Assembly: GCF_004154955.1 (NCBI RefSeq)
Contig: NZ_CP011524.1
Location: forward strand, 1,302,001-1,366,000
Reading direction: 5' to 3'
DNA from: Intestinimonas butyriciproducens
Lineage (GTDB): Bacteria > Bacillota > Clostridia > Oscillospirales > Oscillospiraceae
DNA: 64,000 bases
Positions 30,112-36,271 of this stretch are shown here, piece by piece. Within the stretch, counting starts at the first letter, position 1; the number at the start of each line of letters is the position of its first letter. The position numbers and the translations under genes are program-made. The notes below the pieces were generated by a model, which was given only the letters and a program-made list of their open reading frames with translations, ran no database searches and was not told the DNA's origin.

Positions 30112-30276
30112 TCACTTTGGCTTTGGGAAAAAGGGATGCTCTCCCGGCGCAACAAAGGCGGAAATATCAATACATGGCGTCCTATTGTATTCCCGCTGAA
30201 ACTGTTCCATAGTTTCAATGCCGAAGTATTCACGTAGCATTTCCCACAGGGCTTCCACGCGCTCTTTCGTTGTCAT
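30112..30276 (-). CDS. Small hypothetical element protein
   Basis: A 54-residue protein starting at ATG 30276 behind AGGAGGGAAGCT. Contents: KERVEALWEMLREYFGIETM and SAFVAPGEHPFFP; mostly helical, no cysteines or membrane span. It is the last gene of the leftward operon that begins at the operator cluster near 31600. No family recognised. Confidence 0.55.
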   Translation of the reverse strand: MTTKERVEALWEMLREYFGIETMEQFQREYNRTPCIDISAFVAPGEHPFFPKPK

Positions 30277-30286
30277 AGCTTCCCTC

Positions 30287-30601
30287 CTATCCTGTTTTTC
30301 TCCGCGCTCTTTGGGAGGCGAGCACCTGTTCCCGGTTTGCCAGGTAATAGGCCCGCTTCCGGGCGGCCTCCCGCTCCCTGTTGGACTCCCGGTATGCCTT
30401 ACCACGGGCCGCCAATTCCTCCTTTCGCCTCAGATACCTGGCGTGATTGGCCTTCCTAACTGCAACACGCTCCGGGAAAAGAAGGTCTTCCACCAGTTCG
30501 AGGGCTTTCCAATCTTCGTGTGTCATGGGCGATGCGTCCACCATGGCGTCATACCGCCGCAGTTCCTCCAGCTCTTCCGGCTTAAATAAGGCTGTTTTCA
30601 T
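30287..30601 (-). CDS. Hypothetical helical, basic element protein
   Basis: A 104-residue protein, ATG 30601, with GGGGAGGGGCC upstream. The second half is a long charged helix rich in Arg/Lys/Glu (RKANHARYLRRKEELAARG, REREAARKRAYYLANREQ), suggesting nucleic-acid contact or coiled-coil packing. It lies 10 bp upstream of the last gene in the leftward operon. An upstream in-frame start at 30661 has no site. Function unknown. Confidence 0.6.
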   Translation of the reverse strand: MKTALFKPEELEELRRYDAMVDASPMTHEDWKALELVEDLLFPERVAVRKANHARYLRRKEELAARGKAYRESNREREAARKRAYYLANREQVLASQRARRKTG

Positions 30602-30653
30602 CTTTGGCCCCTCCCCTCTCGAGGGGGAAGGCGTGGCCCTCCCCCTATCAGTA

Positions 30654-30947
30654 TCATGCAACGCCAGACACCAGAAAGCCGGGGCGGGTCATGCTCATTC
30701 CGTCCTGGATGCCAGCCCTGTAAATGAAATGCAGCTCAAGATCACGCAGGCGATTAAGCGCATCAAGCAATGTTTGCTCCGGGCTCCCACTGGCGAGACC
30801 ATTCTCCCCGGCAAGGGCCTCATACGCATCATTATAAACCTGCTGGGCCTTGATATATTCGGGGGAGCTCTGGAGTTCCTGAAGGAATCCGCCGCCCTCC
30901 ATGCGGTCATAGAGCATATTAGTGAAAGCACGTCCAAAGTCGTTCAT
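30654..30947 (-). CDS. Hypothetical element protein, DUF6809-like
   Basis: A 97-residue protein that ends in LDALNRLRDLELHFIYRAG with a short hydrophobic tail, the layout of the DUF6809-type phage/element proteins (assignment from memory). The start ATG 30947 has AAGGAGAACAGAC upstream. It sits in the middle of the leftward operon. Function unknown. Confidence 0.6.
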   Translation of the reverse strand: MNDFGRAFTNMLYDRMEGGGFLQELQSSPEYIKAQQVYNDAYEALAGENGLASGSPEQTLLDALNRLRDLELHFIYRAGIQDGMSMTRPGFLVSGVA

Positions 30948-31023
30948 GTCTGTTCTCCTTCATTTTATTTTGCGGGTGGGGCCTGGTGCGCCCAATCTTC
31001 CAGGCCCCTTCTCCGCATATATC

Positions 31024-31293
31024 TCATGCCACACAGAAGCGGCGGGTGGTGGTCTCCCGGGTGAACGCCTGGGCCACATCGGGAAGGGCCTTCTTCAGGG
31101 CGGCGGTGTCGATTCTGGAGGAGGTAACGGCCTTCCAGGTGATGTGGTACTCCCCGGCCTGGATGCTGTCCTTGTCTCCCATGGCGGCCTTGATGGTGTC
31201 CTTCAGGGTTTCCGCCTCCGCTTGGGCCTCCTCGATCAGCGCTTGGAGCTCGCGCAGCTCCCTGACCTTGCTCTCGATCTCTTGACTACTCAT
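31024..31293 (-). CDS. Hypothetical phage-type protein
   Basis: An 89-residue protein: an N-terminal coiled coil (EIESKVRELRELQALIEEAQ, AEAETLKDTIKAAMGD) and a conserved C-terminus (WKAVTSSRIDTAALKKALP, FTRETTTRRF) that I know from many clostridial prophages next to recombination genes. It resembles Gp157-type proteins in layout. The ribosome-binding site GAGGAGG overlaps the stop of the small gene before it, so translation is coupled. Confidence 0.65.
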   Translation of the reverse strand: MSSQEIESKVRELRELQALIEEAQAEAETLKDTIKAAMGDKDSIQAGEYHITWKAVTSSRIDTAALKKALPDVAQAFTRETTTRRFCVA

Positions 31294-31305
31294 CGAAACT
31301 CCTCC

Positions 31306-31425
31306 TCACATGTTCTCCAGGATGAAAATTGCCCACCGCAGGGCAGCCGCCCCGTCCACGTCCTTCTCCTGCTCCGCACGGTGAAGAAGGCGGTATAGGT
31401 TGTCTATTCGCTTCTGCTCCAGCAT
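31306..31425 (-). CDS. Small protein heading the leftward operon
   Basis: A 39-residue ORF (MLEQKRIDNLYRLLHRAEQE, then AAALRWAIFILENM) with AAGGA upstream of ATG 31425 and its stop inside the next gene's ribosome-binding site. The size, coupling and sense of the amphipathic helix support a real gene. Function unknown. Confidence 0.55.
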   Translation of the reverse strand: MLEQKRIDNLYRLLHRAEQEKDVDGAAALRWAIFILENM

Positions 31426-31583
31426 TTTTGTACCGTCCTTGCAATTGGATCAAGCGCCGGGGGGCTGTTAAGTCTTCCTTGCCTTTCTGTGTGACTTCTA
31501 TCCTGTCCCGGTCTTACCTCGCGCTCCCTATTGGTTCTACCGCTTTGGCTTGATCCTGTTGTGTGGTCCTTTTCTATGGTCTT

Positions 31584-31612
31584 ATTATACTATCATTGCG
31601 CAATAATATCAA
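31584..31612 (-). promoter_or_regulatory. Leftward promoter of the accessory operon
   Basis: On the minus strand TTGATA (31607-31612), 17-bp spacer, TATAAT (31584-31589). The palindrome ATTGCGCAAT (31595-31604) sits inside the spacer. Confidence 0.75.
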
Positions 31613-31669
31613 TTGGAAATACACACAATATTGCGCAATTATATTTGTGAGATTTAATCATTGCGCAAT
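31595..31669. promoter_or_regulatory. Three identical ATTGCGCAAT operators
   Basis: The 10-bp palindrome ATTGCGCAAT occurs at 31595-31604, 31630-31639 and 31660-31669. The first lies in the spacer of the leftward promoter, the third overlaps the -35 of the rightward promoter. The likely ligand is the ribbon-helix-helix protein encoded just downstream (31745-31948); this is inference. Confidence 0.8.
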
Positions 31670-31689
31670 ATGGACTTTTGGTGTATAAT
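31661..31689 (+). promoter_or_regulatory. Rightward promoter of the toxin-antitoxin operon
   Basis: TTGCGC (31661-31666), 17-bp spacer, TATAAT (31684-31689). The -35 lies within the third palindrome, so bound repressor would block it. Confidence 0.7.
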
Positions 31690-31744
31690 ATACCTACAAT
31701 GGAAAGGGTATTGACAAATAAAAATGCCCCAGGGAGGGATAGAT

Positions 31745-31948
31745 ATGCCGGCGTCAAAAGCGCAGCAACGGGCTCAGAATAAATGGATTTCAAAGGCATA
31801 TGACCGTATCAACCTTACCGTCCCCAAGGGCCGTAAGGAGACCATACAGGCCCACGCGGCGGCCCAGGGTGAGAGCGTCAACGGATTCATTGGCCGGGCT
31901 ATTGAGGAGGCCATGATACGGGATCAGAAAGGAGGCGTCAGCCAATGA
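31745..31948 (+). CDS. Arc-like ribbon-helix-helix regulator
   Basis: A 67-residue protein with the RHH pattern: a basic strand (YDRINLTVPKGRKETIQ) and two helices (AAAQGESVNGFIGRAIEE). Such dimers bind palindromic DNA, and the three ATTGCGCAAT sites are just upstream, so autoregulation is likely. ATG 31745 follows GGGAGGG. The stop overlaps the ATG of the next gene (ATGA), making a three-gene operon with the antitoxin-like and RelE proteins. Confidence 0.8.
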   Translation: MPASKAQQRAQNKWISKAYDRINLTVPKGRKETIQAHAAAQGESVNGFIGRAIEEAMIRDQKGGVSQ

Positions 31949-32163
31949 GCAACCGGGAAAAGTGCATTGATATTCTGAACAGCTTTAGCGAGGGGCAGCT
32001 CGCCAATATAGCCGCCATGCTCCAGGCGGCACGGGACGCAATCAGTGAAGCGGCAGATGATGCTTTTTGCAATGCTCTGTATGAGGAATACAAGATGGAC
32101 CCAGACAGGGGCCAGGCGGTCAGCCTGGAGGATGTTGCAAAGGAGCTGGGGGTGTCCCTGTGA
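31945..32163 (+). CDS. Antitoxin-like partner of RelE-type toxin
   Basis: A 72-residue acidic protein (EGQLANIAAMLQAARDAIS, DPDRGQAVSLEDVAKELGV). The C-terminal segment is typical of small antitoxins that wrap a RelE toxin. It overlaps the RHH gene by ATGA and the toxin gene by GTGA. It has no clear DNA-binding domain, so DNA binding may be done by the RHH protein. Confidence 0.72.
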   Translation: MSNREKCIDILNSFSEGQLANIAAMLQAARDAISEAADDAFCNALYEEYKMDPDRGQAVSLEDVAKELGVSL

Positions 32164-32408
32164 GCTATAAAATAGTGCTTGAAAAGCCTGCTGTGAAATT
32201 CCTCCAAAAGCAGCCACAGGCACAGCGTGAGCGCCTTTTACGGGCCATTCAGGGTTTGCCGGACAACGGAGATATTAAGCCCATGAGTGGTCACAGCAAC
32301 CTGTTTCGGCTCCGTGTTGGCTCCTACCGGGTGATCTACACCATTGAGGGAATTTTGTTGATTGTGCGGGTGCTGACGATTGGCAACCGTGGGGACGTTT
32401 ATAAATAA
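32160..32408 (+). CDS. RelE/ParE-family toxin
   Basis: An 82-residue basic protein starting at GTG 32160. KPAVKFLQKQPQAQRERLL is the first helix pair; MSGHSNLFRLRVGSYRVIYT and IVRVLTIGNRGDVY form the beta sheet with conserved basic residues, as in mRNA-cleaving RelE toxins. It ends 6 bp before a bidirectional terminator. Confidence 0.88.
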   Translation: MSYKIVLEKPAVKFLQKQPQAQRERLLRAIQGLPDNGDIKPMSGHSNLFRLRVGSYRVIYTIEGILLIVRVLTIGNRGDVYK

Positions 32409-32411
32409 CAC

Positions 32412-32575
32412 AGAAAGCCGGGGATCATCTTCCCCGGCTTTTCGTATGCGTAAATGCAGAGACCAGTCCCGAAGCGTAAGGCATCAGTTTTTGAGATAGT
32501 AGCGGCTATCTCGGCAGCAGGGTCTTTCATCCTGCAACTGATACTTACGATTCAAGACTGGCTCCGCAAGTAACC
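32412..32575 (-). ncRNA. Candidate structured small RNA (novel)
   Basis: No gene fits 32443-32640, but the minus strand folds into a nested structure: P1 CCAGTC/GACTGG (32463-32468 with 32556-32561), P2 CGTAAG/CTTACG (32475-32480 with 32544-32549), P3 ATCAGTT/AACTGAT (32483-32489 with 32536-32542), and two apical hairpins GAGATAG/CTATCTC (32493-32499 with 32506-32512) and GCAGG/CCTGC (32517-32521 with 32531-32535). A consensus-like promoter lies just upstream and a terminator just downstream, giving ~160 nt. I know no matching family. Confidence 0.6.
32414..32442. terminator. Bidirectional terminator between toxin gene and small RNA
   Basis: AAAGCCGGGGA (32414-32424) pairs with TCCCCGGCTTT (32431-32441), T-rich on both strands. 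It ends the RelE operon on the plus strand and the small RNA on the minus strand. Confidence 0.9.
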
Positions 32576-32581
32576 ACAGTT

Positions 32582-32610
32582 ATTTTACTTCGCAGGCGCA
32601 AGATGGTCAA
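32582..32610 (-). promoter_or_regulatory. Promoter of the candidate small RNA
   Basis: On the minus strand TTGACC (32605-32610), 17-bp spacer, TAAAAT (32582-32587). Confidence 0.7.
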
Positions 32611-32646
32611 GCGTTTCTCTGCGGTCTCTATCGGCTTTCCGGTCTA

Positions 32647-33051
32647 TTACCACGGGTCCCCGTCAAGCTGTGCAAGTTGCCGCAGTTCTTCCGTGGTTAA
32701 ATCTCTCATAGCCGCCTGGATTGATATATCCCCGTCTATTCCAACCCGATCCAGGAAGGCCCCGTAGGATTTCGCCAGCAGCTCCGACGCCTTCAGCCGC
32801 TCCCCGGTCCTGGCCCCGCCGTCCCTCATGGTAGCCGTCCAGAACCGGCGTATTTCCTCCACGTCGGCGGTATTGGCCGCGCTGATTTCTTTATTTCGCT
32901 GTTCAAGATATTCCTGCACGTCAGCAAAAGTCAACAGCCTTTGTCCAGTGCTCCGGGCAGTTTTGGAGCTGTAACCGGCTTCCACCGCCGCTTTCGTCGC
33001 ATTTCCGCTCAATAGATAGGCTTCGCAGAAAGCCCGCTTTCGCTGGTTCAT
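32647..33051 (-). CDS. Phage terminase small subunit
   Basis: A 134-residue protein of the Terminase_2 type: N-terminal HTH (NQRKRAFCEAYLLSGNATKA, AVEAGYSSKTARSTGQRLL), central helices and a short oligomerisation tail. It recognises the packaging site. No large terminase gene lies nearby, which fits a satellite that redirects a helper phage. ATG 33051 follows AAGGAGGAGAACC. It starts 11 bp after the sigma-like gene. Confidence 0.88.
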   Translation of the reverse strand: MNQRKRAFCEAYLLSGNATKAAVEAGYSSKTARSTGQRLLTFADVQEYLEQRNKEISAANTADVEEIRRFWTATMRDGGARTGERLKASELLAKSYGAFLDRVGIDGDISIQAAMRDLTTEELRQLAQLDGDPW

Positions 33052-33062
33052 GGTTCTCCTCC

Positions 33063-33812
33063 TTACGTCAGTTTGAGGGCCACCCGCTCCGTGGCTGATT
33101 CCCCGGTTTCCTTCCATCGCCGCACACTGACGCCCTTAATGGCCTCAGAGGGTATATCTACATCGTCATAGCCATGTAGCAGCTCTCTGAGTGCGCGAGT
33201 TTGTGAGCAATGGCGCAGCCGACGCAATACCCATTTATGGTCTCGCTCAGCTCCCTGCTTGCTAGTGTACCCAGCCAACTCCGCCGCCTCTGTCATCGAC
33301 CGGCCTTCAAAGTACATTTCAGATATGAGCCGTTTCTTTCGCGCATCGCACAAGCCATTTAAAGCCGCCTCTAAGGCGTCATGTGCTGCATGGATGTAAC
33401 TTTCCTCCTCCACAGCTAAGAATGGCTCCTGGGCCCTGGAATCAGCCAGTAGATCATGCAGTGTCCCGACCTCCGGGTCATCTGTCAAAGGAGCATCCAG
33501 ACTGTCGGCGTAAACGGTGGCATCTCTTCTGGTACTCCTCACCCCGGCCACCGCCGCAAATTCCTTTTGGATTGCCCAGATCAGGCAGGTAAGGAACTTC
33601 GCCCCCCGCTCCGGCTCATAGTCCTGGACCGCCGCCAGCATAGCAAAATACCCGGCCTGTATCAGATCGTCAACGTCCGCGCAGTGGTTTTCCATGTTCC
33701 GCGCGTACCGTTTGGCCCTCATTTCAACGTATCGCCGCACCTGCTCCCACAGCTCCGGTATGTACTCCGCCTCGCCGTTTTTTATGCGTAGCGCCAATTC
33801 TTCATTGCTTAT
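33063..33812 (-). CDS. Phage-type sigma-70-like regulator
   Basis: A ~249-residue protein: a region-2-like segment (HCADVDDLIQAGYFAMLAAV, ERGAKFLTCLIWAIQKEF) and a region-4-like HTH (MTEAAELAGYTSKQGAERDH). This arrangement before a terminase small subunit is common in Firmicute phages, where such proteins drive late genes. The GTG at 33812 has AGAGG six bases upstream; the GTG at 33824 would leave no spacing. Confidence 0.78.
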   Translation of the reverse strand: MSNEELALRIKNGEAEYIPELWEQVRRYVEMRAKRYARNMENHCADVDDLIQAGYFAMLAAVQDYEPERGAKFLTCLIWAIQKEFAAVAGVRSTRRDATVYADSLDAPLTDDPEVGTLHDLLADSRAQEPFLAVEEESYIHAAHDALEAALNGLCDARKKRLISEMYFEGRSMTEAAELAGYTSKQGAERDHKWVLRRLRHCSQTRALRELLHGYDDVDIPSEAIKGVSVRRWKETGESATERVALKLT

Positions 33813-33827
33813 CACTTGCGGCACCCT

Positions 33828-33935
33828 CTATTCTGTGATATAGTCAAAGGGTACTGGACGGCAACTCCATTCGGTTTTCTTCAGAGACGGTGTGCTTGTA
33901 GTGGGGCGGCACCGCTTCTCCTCGTTCGGCATCAT
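33828..33935 (-). CDS. Possible small protein coupled to the sigma-like gene
   Basis: A 35-residue ORF (MMPNEEKRCRPTTSTPSLKK, then EWSCRPVPFDYITE) with GGGAG upstream; its TAG lies in the ribosome-binding site of the sigma-like gene. The frame opens farther upstream into the Asn-rich repeat, so it could instead be the tail of a decayed replication gene. Confidence 0.35.
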   Translation of the reverse strand: MMPNEEKRCRPTTSTPSLKKTEWSCRPVPFDYITE

Positions 33936-33963
33936 CAAAATTAAAACTCCCAAGGTGGTAAAG

Positions 33964-34010
33964 CGTCGGCGTAAGCCGGCGATTTTTTGTATTCTCCGTA
34001 AGGAGAATAC
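33964..34010 (+). other. Two consecutive GTAA-loop hairpins
   Basis: CGTCGGC-GTAA-GCCGGCG (33964-33981, then TTTTTT) and GTATTCTCC-GTAA-GGAGAATAC (33989-34010). As plus-strand RNA both loops are GNRA (GUAA) tetraloops, and the first looks like a terminator. Confidence 0.5.
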
Positions 34011-34021
34011 GGTTATATATT

Positions 34022-34092
34022 GGTTCTGGTTATGGTTCTGGTTATGGTTATGGTTACGAGGGATTTTCACATGATTTTCACCGGATTTTCAC
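34022..34092. repeat. Hexamer and 11-bp tandem repeats
   Basis: GGTTCT/GGTTAT hexamers run 34022-34057 (minus strand encodes alternating Asn and His/Gln), then three 11-bp units with core GATTTTCAC at 34062, 34073 and 34084. The flanks match those of the repeat at 34885-34939. Confidence 0.85.
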
Positions 34093-34541
34093 GGGATTGT
34101 CCGTAGGACGCACGGAAAATTCGGTGGTTTTAGGCCTCCGAGGGGATAAACACGAACTGAGCGTTCCCATTGATGAAGTCCTGGCGGCCAACTGCCTCCA
34201 GCTCTGTGATGACGCCAGAGGCACCGTTCGGGAGCCACGGGCGCCCACAGGCGGCGAGTAGTGGCCGAGCCGGGGATCCCACCGCCCCGAGGAACGCAGG
34301 GAGCCCGCAGCAGGCAAGGGCGACCGCAGCGGCCCAGGCGAGGGCCAGGGGACCGAGCCGGGCCGGGCCGCAGCACGGCCAGCAGCGAGGCGGAGGGGGG
34401 CGTAGGCAGCGGCGCAGCGAACAGCGGAGCCAGGCCGACGGGCGGCGGCCAGAGCGGAGGGGGCCGATGGGCAGCGGGGACGGGTGCCCCGGCAGCGTCC
34501 GCAGAACAGGTTGAGCGGGAGCTATGCGGCCCCCGCTCTCG
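34093..34541. other. Very GC-rich block, no assignable gene
   Basis: From about 34195 to 34520 the sequence is strikingly GC-rich and purine-biased on the plus strand, unlike the rest of the element. Frames on both strands stay open by composition, but none has a clear ribosome-binding site or recognisable domain. I call no gene. Confidence 0.5.
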
Positions 34542-34775
34542 TTATGTGCCCAGGAGTTCAGAGGCTTCCTGAAGCACAGAAGATAGCTCGTGAAGGCGAT
34601 CCCGAAACACCTGATATTCCGGGGTAACCTGGAGAAAATCAAACGCTTCATCAATGCTGCTCATAATGCGGTCTATCCTGGGCCGGAACTGTTCGCCAAT
34701 GGGTAAAGCCTCTATGCGCCTCTGGAGCTCTATGGCAGCCTCCCGGGCTGCTTCCAATTCTTCCAATGTGGTCAA
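34542..34775 (-). CDS. Small coiled-coil element protein
   Basis: A 77-residue, all-helical acidic protein (TLEELEAAREAAIELQRRIE, RDRLHELSSVLQEASELLG). It starts at TTG 34775 with GGGAGGA upstream. It resembles in layout the protein at 30654-30947 (a central EAFDFLQVTPEYQVFRDRL versus LQSSPEYIKAQQVY), suggesting a shared family. Function unknown. Confidence 0.55.
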   Translation of the reverse strand: MTTLEELEAAREAAIELQRRIEALPIGEQFRPRIDRIMSSIDEAFDFLQVTPEYQVFRDRLHELSSVLQEASELLGT

Positions 34776-34884
34776 ATTTCATTCCTCCCACTCTCATGTT
34801 GAGGTGTCCGTGGACTGTCACGGTGACAGTCCGTTTTCTCCCCCCATACCCCCCGTATACCGTATATCCTCCACGGTTATATAC

Positions 34885-34939
34885 TGGTTCTGGTATTGGT
34901 TATGGTTATGGTATTGGTTATGGTTATGGTACTGGTTAC
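34885..34939. repeat. Second copy of the GGTTAT-type repeat
   Basis: An array of GGTTAT, GGTTCT and GGTATT units preceded by GGTTATATACTGG and followed by GGTTACGAGGGATTTTC, the same flanks as the array at 34022-34057. Confidence 0.8.
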
Positions 34940-34950
34940 GAGGGATTTTC

Positions 34951-35370
34951 CTACGGACTGTCCGGCGGACAATCCTGCGGACTCTGTTTGCGCACCTCTT
35001 TTCGCTTTTTCCTTTTTCTTTCAGCGTCATAGGCCTTCTTTTCAAGGAACTTATACCATTGCTCCTGCCATTCATCCCAGTCGTGGAGATATAGTACGCC
35101 GTCTATGTTGTCTATCCACCCTGTGGATATTAGAGCTTCTACAAGCCGCCGATGATCTGTTTCTGCGCTCAACATATCGGACGGGATAGCGGCGGCTATT
35201 GTCCGGGTATCTGCATATTTTATTTCTCCAGTGCAATCTGCATTATGAAGGCCCCAGATCCAAAGAGTTACCAGGACTCCCAGGGCCTCTGCTTTAGATA
35301 CTCCGGCCGCCTTTGCCAGCTTCCGCAATTTTGGTCCGTTCACTCCATCATGTACGCTTACCCACGCCAT
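34951..35370 (-). CDS. Phage replication-initiator N-terminal domain, truncated
   Basis: A 139-residue protein matching the N-terminal winged-helix of phage replisome organisers (MAWVSVHDGVNGPKLRKLAK, EALGVLVTLWIWGLHNAD), ending in a basic tail (ERKRKKRKEVRKQSPQD) at a TAG. Complete relatives run 250-300 residues: the tail leads into an Asn/Gln linker and a DnaD-like domain. Here the linker survives only as out-of-frame repeats and the DnaD domain is missing. The ATG at 35370 starts one base after the preceding stop. Confidence 0.7.
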   Translation of the reverse strand: MAWVSVHDGVNGPKLRKLAKAAGVSKAEALGVLVTLWIWGLHNADCTGEIKYADTRTIAAAIPSDMLSAETDHRRLVEALISTGWIDNIDGVLYLHDWDEWQEQWYKFLEKKAYDAERKRKKRKEVRKQSPQDCPPDSP

Positions 35371-35371
35371 A

Positions 35372-35551
35372 TTAACCAACAGACACGGCCTGTTCTTCCA
35401 GCCAGCGCTTCAAGCCATCAATCGGAATCACAACACGACGACCGATGCGGACGGCCGGGAATCCCTCCTTGTGAATCAGCTCATAGGCTTTCGGCCTGCT
35501 TACTCCAACGACGTTCGCCATCTCTTCAACTGTAATGGTCAGCTTTTCCAA
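35372..35551 (-). CDS. Excisionase/AlpA-like HTH protein
   Basis: A 59-residue MerR-like winged HTH (LTITVEEMANVVGVSRPKAY, EGFPAVRIGRRVVIPIDGLK, RWLEEQ), the HTH_17 type used by excisionases. It starts at TTG 35551 behind AAGGGGG and is the first gene of the divergent operon, opposite the XRE repressor, which is the usual position for xis in phages and satellites. Confidence 0.82.
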   Translation of the reverse strand: MEKLTITVEEMANVVGVSRPKAYELIHKEGFPAVRIGRRVVIPIDGLKRWLEEQAVSVG

Positions 35552-35614
35552 ACTGCTTACCCCCTTAAAATAATCCGATTACACGAAATGTTCTCTAAAA
35601 TTACTATTGCGAAC

Positions 35615-35643
35615 ATAATGTGTTTCTGATATGATGCTATCAA
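35615..35643 (-). promoter_or_regulatory. Promoter of the excisionase operon
   Basis: On the minus strand TTGATA (35638-35643), 17-bp spacer, CATTAT (35615-35620). Confidence 0.55.
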
Positions 35644-35650
35644 GTAATAT

Positions 35651-35688
35651 TTGGTTTGGCAATACCAAAGTTACCTAAATGGTAACTT
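35651..35688. promoter_or_regulatory. Candidate XRE operator
   Basis: AAGTTACC-TAAAT-GGTAACTT (35668-35688) is a perfect inverted repeat, next to a second dyad TTGGT/ACCAA (35651-35655, 35664-35668). Both lie between the divergent excisionase and repressor genes. Confidence 0.65.
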
Positions 35689-35720
35689 GAGAACAAAAGT
35701 GGACTTTTGGGGGTATTTAC

Positions 35721-36269
35721 ATGGAGCATGAGAACAAAAAAGCATCAAAGGTGCGGCGTGATATTGGTTGCCGAATTGGTCGAGTCAGAGAAAAACGTGG
35801 CCTCACACAGTCTGCGCTTGCGTCCCTAATAGGGGAGTCTCCCCGCACTATCACGCATTGGGAAAATGCAACGCGTGACATAAGAACTGAAGGATTGATA
35901 GCCCTTTCAAAAGCCCTCGGTGTTTCTGCTGACTATATTTTAGGGCTTACAGATGTAGAAACCCCTAACCAGACTATCCAGGCCATACATAAGGAAACCG
36001 GTCTTTCCGAAGCAGCAGTCGAAGCCCTTATTTCTGTAAATTATTACTTCGATACGGGCTCTTGGAAAATGCTTGCATTTATCAGTGATCTAATCACTGC
36101 CCCCGGAGGATTATGGGAGGCTATTTCAAACAACGCCGGTAGATATGTGACGCTCTCTAGAAAAAGTCCGCTTACCTCCGAAGAATACGACAAAATGCTT
36201 GTGTCGCTTTTTGCTTGTCAAGAATTTATGAAAGAATTTGTTAAAGGGCTTAATTGGGAGGAGAAATGA
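35721..36269 (+). CDS. XRE-family repressor
   Basis: A 182-residue protein with an N-terminal HTH_3 domain (IGRVREKRGLTQSALASLIG, SPRTITHWEN) and a C-terminal helical part with SADYILGLTD linking them. It corresponds to the cI/Stl-type repressor. No RecA-cleavage peptidase domain is present, so release may need an inducer protein, as in satellites. The stop overlaps the integrase start region. Confidence 0.85.
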   Translation: MEHENKKASKVRRDIGCRIGRVREKRGLTQSALASLIGESPRTITHWENATRDIRTEGLIALSKALGVSADYILGLTDVETPNQTIQAIHKETGLSEAAVEALISVNYYFDTGSWKMLAFISDLITAPGGLWEAISNNAGRYVTLSRKSPLTSEEYDKMLVSLFACQEFMKEFVKGLNWEEK

Positions 36270-36271
36270 AC

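Noticed and set aside
34130-34654. 174-codon minus-strand frame through the GC-rich block
   Set aside because: Overlaps the better-supported 34542-34775 gene in another frame and has no ribosome-binding site; only its last ~30 residues look protein-like.
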